From the NCBI GenBank assembly GCA_937885735.1, contig CALABN010000335.1, forward strand, positions 1 through 9,281: 9,281 bases of DNA, given 5' to 3'. Every line of letters starts with the position of its first letter. Positions within the stretch are counted from its first letter, which is position 1. This DNA comes from an uncultured Bacteroidota bacterium (GTDB lineage: Bacteria > Bacteroidota > Bacteroidia > Bacteroidales > SZUA-534). Of this stretch, positions 6,493 through 9,281 are shown piece after piece. Under the pieces are notes generated by a model, which made no database searches, was not told the origin of the DNA, and saw only the letters and a list, made by a program, of their open reading frames with translations. The translations under genes and the position numbers were made by a program.

Positions 6493-9281
6493 ATGGACAA
6501 CGGCAATAACAAACAAGGCGAACCCAACATCGATTCCAATAATGCAGCGAGAGAACTGAAACTGCCTTCCCTTTCTGTTCCCAAAACAACGCCACTGACA
6601 GAACAATTGTCTTCAGTATCTAAAAGGACGAATGTTAAGCCAGAAGGAACAGCCGTTAAACCTGAAAAAACAGCCGTTAAACCCGAAAGAACAACTGTTA
6701 AACCCGAAAAGACAGCCATTAAGCCCGAAGGAACAGCCATTAAACCTGATGACACGACTACCCAAGCCAAGGAACAAGCATCCTCAAGCAAATATATGTA
6801 CCAAGTGGGCGACGTCATCACAATAGGCAGCCACAACTGCACGATTGTTGAGCCGCTCGGCAGCGGCACCGAAGGCGAAATTTACAAGGCAAGGGAAGGC
6901 CGGAAAACCTACGCGCTGAAGGTCTGTCACGAAGACTTCAAGACCAACACAAAAGTGCTGTCAGCCCTGCAAACGCTCAAAGGCAAAGGTTATATCGTCG
7001 ACATAGAGGATTATAGCGACACATTCGAACTCATGGAATTCGTAGAGGGCAAAAGCGCCGCTTTTACCGATTTCAATTTTCCTGCCGACCCAAAACATGA
7101 GAAAAAAGCGCAAACCATACTCGCCATTGCCGTTAAGGTGGCCATGAGCCTCGACAAGATGCACGAAGCCAAGGTTTTGCATAAAGACATTAAGCCTGCC
7201 AACATTCTCATCAAGGACATTAGCACTTGGAACTGCGTGCTGTGCGACTTTGGCATTGCCGACATACTGAAAACGGAGATGAAAAACGGCATCGTGCGCA
7301 CATTCTGCGTGACAAAACGAAGCCGCACCCCCATCTATGCCGCTCCTGAAATCTACAAGGAAGACAACGCCATCATCAACGACGACCAAAGCATCTCCAG
7401 CGAGATGACGCCCAAGTCGGACTTCTATTCCCTCGGCATGACCATACTCTCGCTCTGGATGGGCGAAGAAGCCATGAGAAACGCCGAAGCCGAAAATGCC
7501 CTGAGAAAAATAAGGGGACACATCACCGTTCCCGACGACATGCCCGACCCTTTGAACCGCATCACGCGAGGCCTGCTCATCAAAGACCCCGCCAAACGCT
7601 GGGACTACAAGTCGATTGAGGCTTTCCTGAATGGAGAAGACGTATCGGTCGAAGAAGACGAGATACTTGCCGACCTCAACATCGTATACAACACCTTAAA
7701 ACACCAGATAGCACACACTTTGGAGGATTTGTCCCTTTTCATGGATGAAGACCACGAACTTGCAGCCCGCTATCTTTACAAAGGACAAATCAACAAGTGG
7801 CTTTCCGACTATCCCGAACTTCAGGCCCGCTTAGATGACATTGTGGAAAACCGCTACAAAAAAGACCATGAAGGTGGCGCTATCGCCGCAATCTTTACCA
7901 TCAGCCCCGAAATAGGCTTTATCTTGAAAGGTTTCGACAGGACAACCGGCGAAGAGGTAAATGGCGTGGCTTATTCATTGAAAGATGTAACGGACTTCTA
8001 CAGTCGCGCCCTTCCACATCCCTATGATAACAACCTCGACGGCATCGCATTCTTCGAATGGGTCAGGTCGCGCAATGCCGGTTTGGCCGATGCAATGCCA
8101 ACTTCGGAGACTGACTTCGAGACTTTCATGCTCCGTCTGCAAACCATCGACCCGCTGACCGACATCAACCTCTGCAACGACCCAAACGACCCCGACTATG
8201 CAATGACCCAGGAAGGCATAGCGCGCACACTCAACAAGGCTTACAACATTTTCTACAACACTTATAACGGCGACTTGGATGCTTTGCTGGACGACACTTC
8301 CGGTATGGTAAACGACCCGAAATACAGGAAAATCACGTTGGAAACCGTGGCGCACATTGCCGCCAATGTCATCGAACCGCAAAACGAAGGCCTCAATTAC
8401 ATCGCCGATTTCATGAAAACAAAAGGCAACAGGTTCAGCAAACAGATTGACTGGCTTAACCATTGCCTTGATTACGAGAACGAAGACAACCAAGAAAAGG
8501 CAGGGCCAAAAGACGAGGTCTATCTCAATCAAGTGGCCTGGATGAGAATCATCAAGGGCTACGGCATCGACCCCATTTATCATCTTGAAGATGAAAATGC
8601 GGATGTCACCACGGTAGAGGAACTGTTCAAATTCCCGAAAAAGACACTCAGGAAAGAATACTACGAACGCGGTTTGCAGGGCTGGCTTGCGGTGCAGCAC
8701 CACGAAAATCCCAATGCCAGTCTCGGGGAGAAATTCGCCTACGAAAAACTGCTGTACGACTACCTTGAAGACGTGCGCAGGATTGACGGAGACGATGAAG
8801 CCGTCCAACGCTTCGACGAGGCCGTTGCAGAGGCAAGACACATATACAGCGAAGGCAAAGGCAAAATTGGCAGACAGGGCAAACGCAATGCCACACAACT
8901 CATCCTGTCGATACTGCTGGGCGTGTTGCCTTGCCTGGCACTTGCCACCGTACTCGTGGTAAGCATCATCATGCATCCGTCATTAGACATGTCAGGATTC
9001 AAGTTGGAAAGATTCATTTGGCCCGTGGGGCTTGTCATAGGAGCCATTTCCTATTTCGTTTTCGATGCCGACGGCTGTGTGCTGCCAATAATCTCGGGAG
9101 CGATTGGAGCCGTGGTGCTGTTCTTCTTAGTCAAGTTTTTAGGGAAATACATCCTATACATTTATCTCGCCGTGGTATTGGCGGCGCTTATCGTGTTTTC
9201 CATAAAGACAATTTTTTCAAAAAGCAGTTATGCCACAAAAGCACGGCGCTTCGACAAGCCTGATTTTGAGGAATTTGTGCT
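6493..9281 (+). CDS. Large membrane-anchored Hanks-type Ser/Thr protein kinase (partial, runs off the window)
   Basis: The frame is open for 929 codons from the ATG at 6493 to the window end. Residues 1-100 are a low-complexity linker with six heptads of the VKPEKTA type (48-89). The kinase domain is about 105-385: glycine loop LGSGTEGEIY (122-131), ATP-binding Lys143 in TYALKVC, catalytic loop LHKDIKPANI (229-238; Asp232, Lys234, Asn237), metal-binding CDFG (251-254), AAPE (283-286), SDFYSLG (309-315) and Arg369 in DPAKRW. All essential residues are present, so it should be active; HKD replaces the usual HRD. Residues about 385-795 are a long, mostly helical, charged region I do not recognise. 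Four hydrophobic segments follow (about 803-826, 842-857, 863-882, 886-904), placing the kinase in the cytoplasm with a C-terminal membrane anchor. It begins 17 bases after the zinc-ribbon gene, has no Shine-Dalgarno sequence, and is probably read from the same promoter. Confidence 0.9.
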   Translation, partial: MDNGNNKQGEPNIDSNNAARELKLPSLSVPKTTPLTEQLSSVSKRTNVKPEGTAVKPEKTAVKPERTTVKPEKTAIKPEGTAIKPDDTTTQAKEQASSSKYMYQVGDVITIGSHNCTIVEPLGSGTEGEIYKAREGRKTYALKVCHEDFKTNTKVLSALQTLKGKGYIVDIEDYSDTFELMEFVEGKSAAFTDFNFPADPKHEKKAQTILAIAVKVAMSLDKMHEAKVLHKDIKPANILIKDISTWNCVLCDFGIADILKTEMKNGIVRTFCVTKRSRTPIYAAPEIYKEDNAIINDDQSISSEMTPKSDFYSLGMTILSLWMGEEAMRNAEAENALRKIRGHITVPDDMPDPLNRITRGLLIKDPAKRWDYKSIEAFLNGEDVSVEEDEILADLNIVYNTLKHQIAHTLEDLSLFMDEDHELAARYLYKGQINKWLSDYPELQARLDDIVENRYKKDHEGGAIAAIFTISPEIGFILKGFDRTTGEEVNGVAYSLKDVTDFYSRALPHPYDNNLDGIAFFEWVRSRNAGLADAMPTSETDFETFMLRLQTIDPLTDINLCNDPNDPDYAMTQEGIARTLNKAYNIFYNTYNGDLDALLDDTSGMVNDPKYRKITLETVAHIAANVIEPQNEGLNYIADFMKTKGNRFSKQIDWLNHCLDYENEDNQEKAGPKDEVYLNQVAWMRIIKGYGIDPIYHLEDENADVTTVEELFKFPKKTLRKEYYERGLQGWLAVQHHENPNASLGEKFAYEKLLYDYLEDVRRIDGDDEAVQRFDEAVAEARHIYSEGKGKIGRQGKRNATQLILSILLGVLPCLALATVLVVSIIMHPSLDMSGFKLERFIWPVGLVIGAISYFVFDADGCVLPIISGAIGAVVLFFLVKFLGKYILYIYLAVVLAALIVFSIKTIFSKSSYATKARRFDKPDFEEFV
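6634..6759 (+). repeat. Six tandem 21-bp units in the kinase N-terminal linker
   Basis: Six in-frame 21-base units (starting 6634, 6655, 6676, 6697, 6718 and 6739) encode heptads of the form V/I-K-P-E/D-x-T-A/T. Units 2 and 4 differ at only three bases; the last unit is the most divergent (KPDDTT). The heptads are Lys/Pro/Glu/Thr-rich and most likely form an extended flexible linker with regularly spaced threonines ahead of the kinase domain. Copy number is expected to vary between strains. Confidence 0.9.

Noticed and set aside
6961..7521. Minus-strand open frame (186 codons) opposite the kinase catalytic domain
   Set aside because: Antisense of conserved kinase motifs; no start signal and no similarity.
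7975..8976. Minus-strand open frame (333 codons) opposite the kinase gene
   Set aside because: It lies wholly antisense to the continuous kinase frame; its residues are Val/Phe/His-rich as expected from a mirrored GC-richer coding strand, and no family is recognised.
1..9281. CRISPR array, tRNA/rRNA genes, insertion sequence ends
   Set aside because: No regularly spaced repeats other than the kinase heptads, no cloverleaf or rRNA sequence, and no transposase or terminal inverted repeats were seen.

Overview
The window joins two pieces of DNA that look as if they come from different organisms. Positions 1 to about 3737 hold AT-rich phage structural genes, all on the minus strand. Most are preceded by a strong Shine-Dalgarno sequence of the AGGAGG type, which points to a phage or prophage of a Firmicutes-like host. 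Positions from about 3737 to 9281 are visibly richer in G+C. Their genes lack Shine-Dalgarno sequences, and the divergent promoter region carries three TAnnTTTG boxes, the -7 element of Bacteroidota. This suggests a gut Bacteroidota of the Prevotella or Bacteroides kind.

The phage part, read in its own direction (high to low coordinate), is a compact head-to-tail cassette: the C-terminal part of a lambda gpE-like major capsid protein, a small HeH-domain protein, a head-tail joining protein, a putative tail terminator, a contractile tail sheath and the start of the tail tube (cut by the window edge). The genes are 1 to 11 bases apart or overlap, so they are probably one transcription unit of a myovirus-type phage or prophage. 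The sheath gene has a single in-frame TGA at codon 238.

The Bacteroidota part has two divergent units. On the minus strand is a biotin carboxylase subunit (acyl-CoA/acetyl-CoA carboxylase family). Its 3' end, including the expected biotin-carrying domain, is missing because the sequence switches to the capsid gene in the same reading frame near 3737. On the plus strand are two closely spaced genes: a protein with six CxxC zinc-ribbon knuckles, then a very large Ser/Thr protein kinase. The kinase has a repetitive N-terminal linker, a Hanks-type kinase domain, a long uncharacterised middle region and four predicted C-terminal membrane segments, and it runs off the window end. The pair is probably a membrane signalling module, whose further members would lie beyond 9281.

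The simplest reading of the junction is a chimeric (misassembled or amplification-derived) contig, not a natural fusion gene: it cuts both a housekeeping gene and a capsid gene internally, and no integrase, attachment site or transposon end is visible. The most interesting genuine biology is the zinc-ribbon/kinase pair and the interrupted sheath gene.
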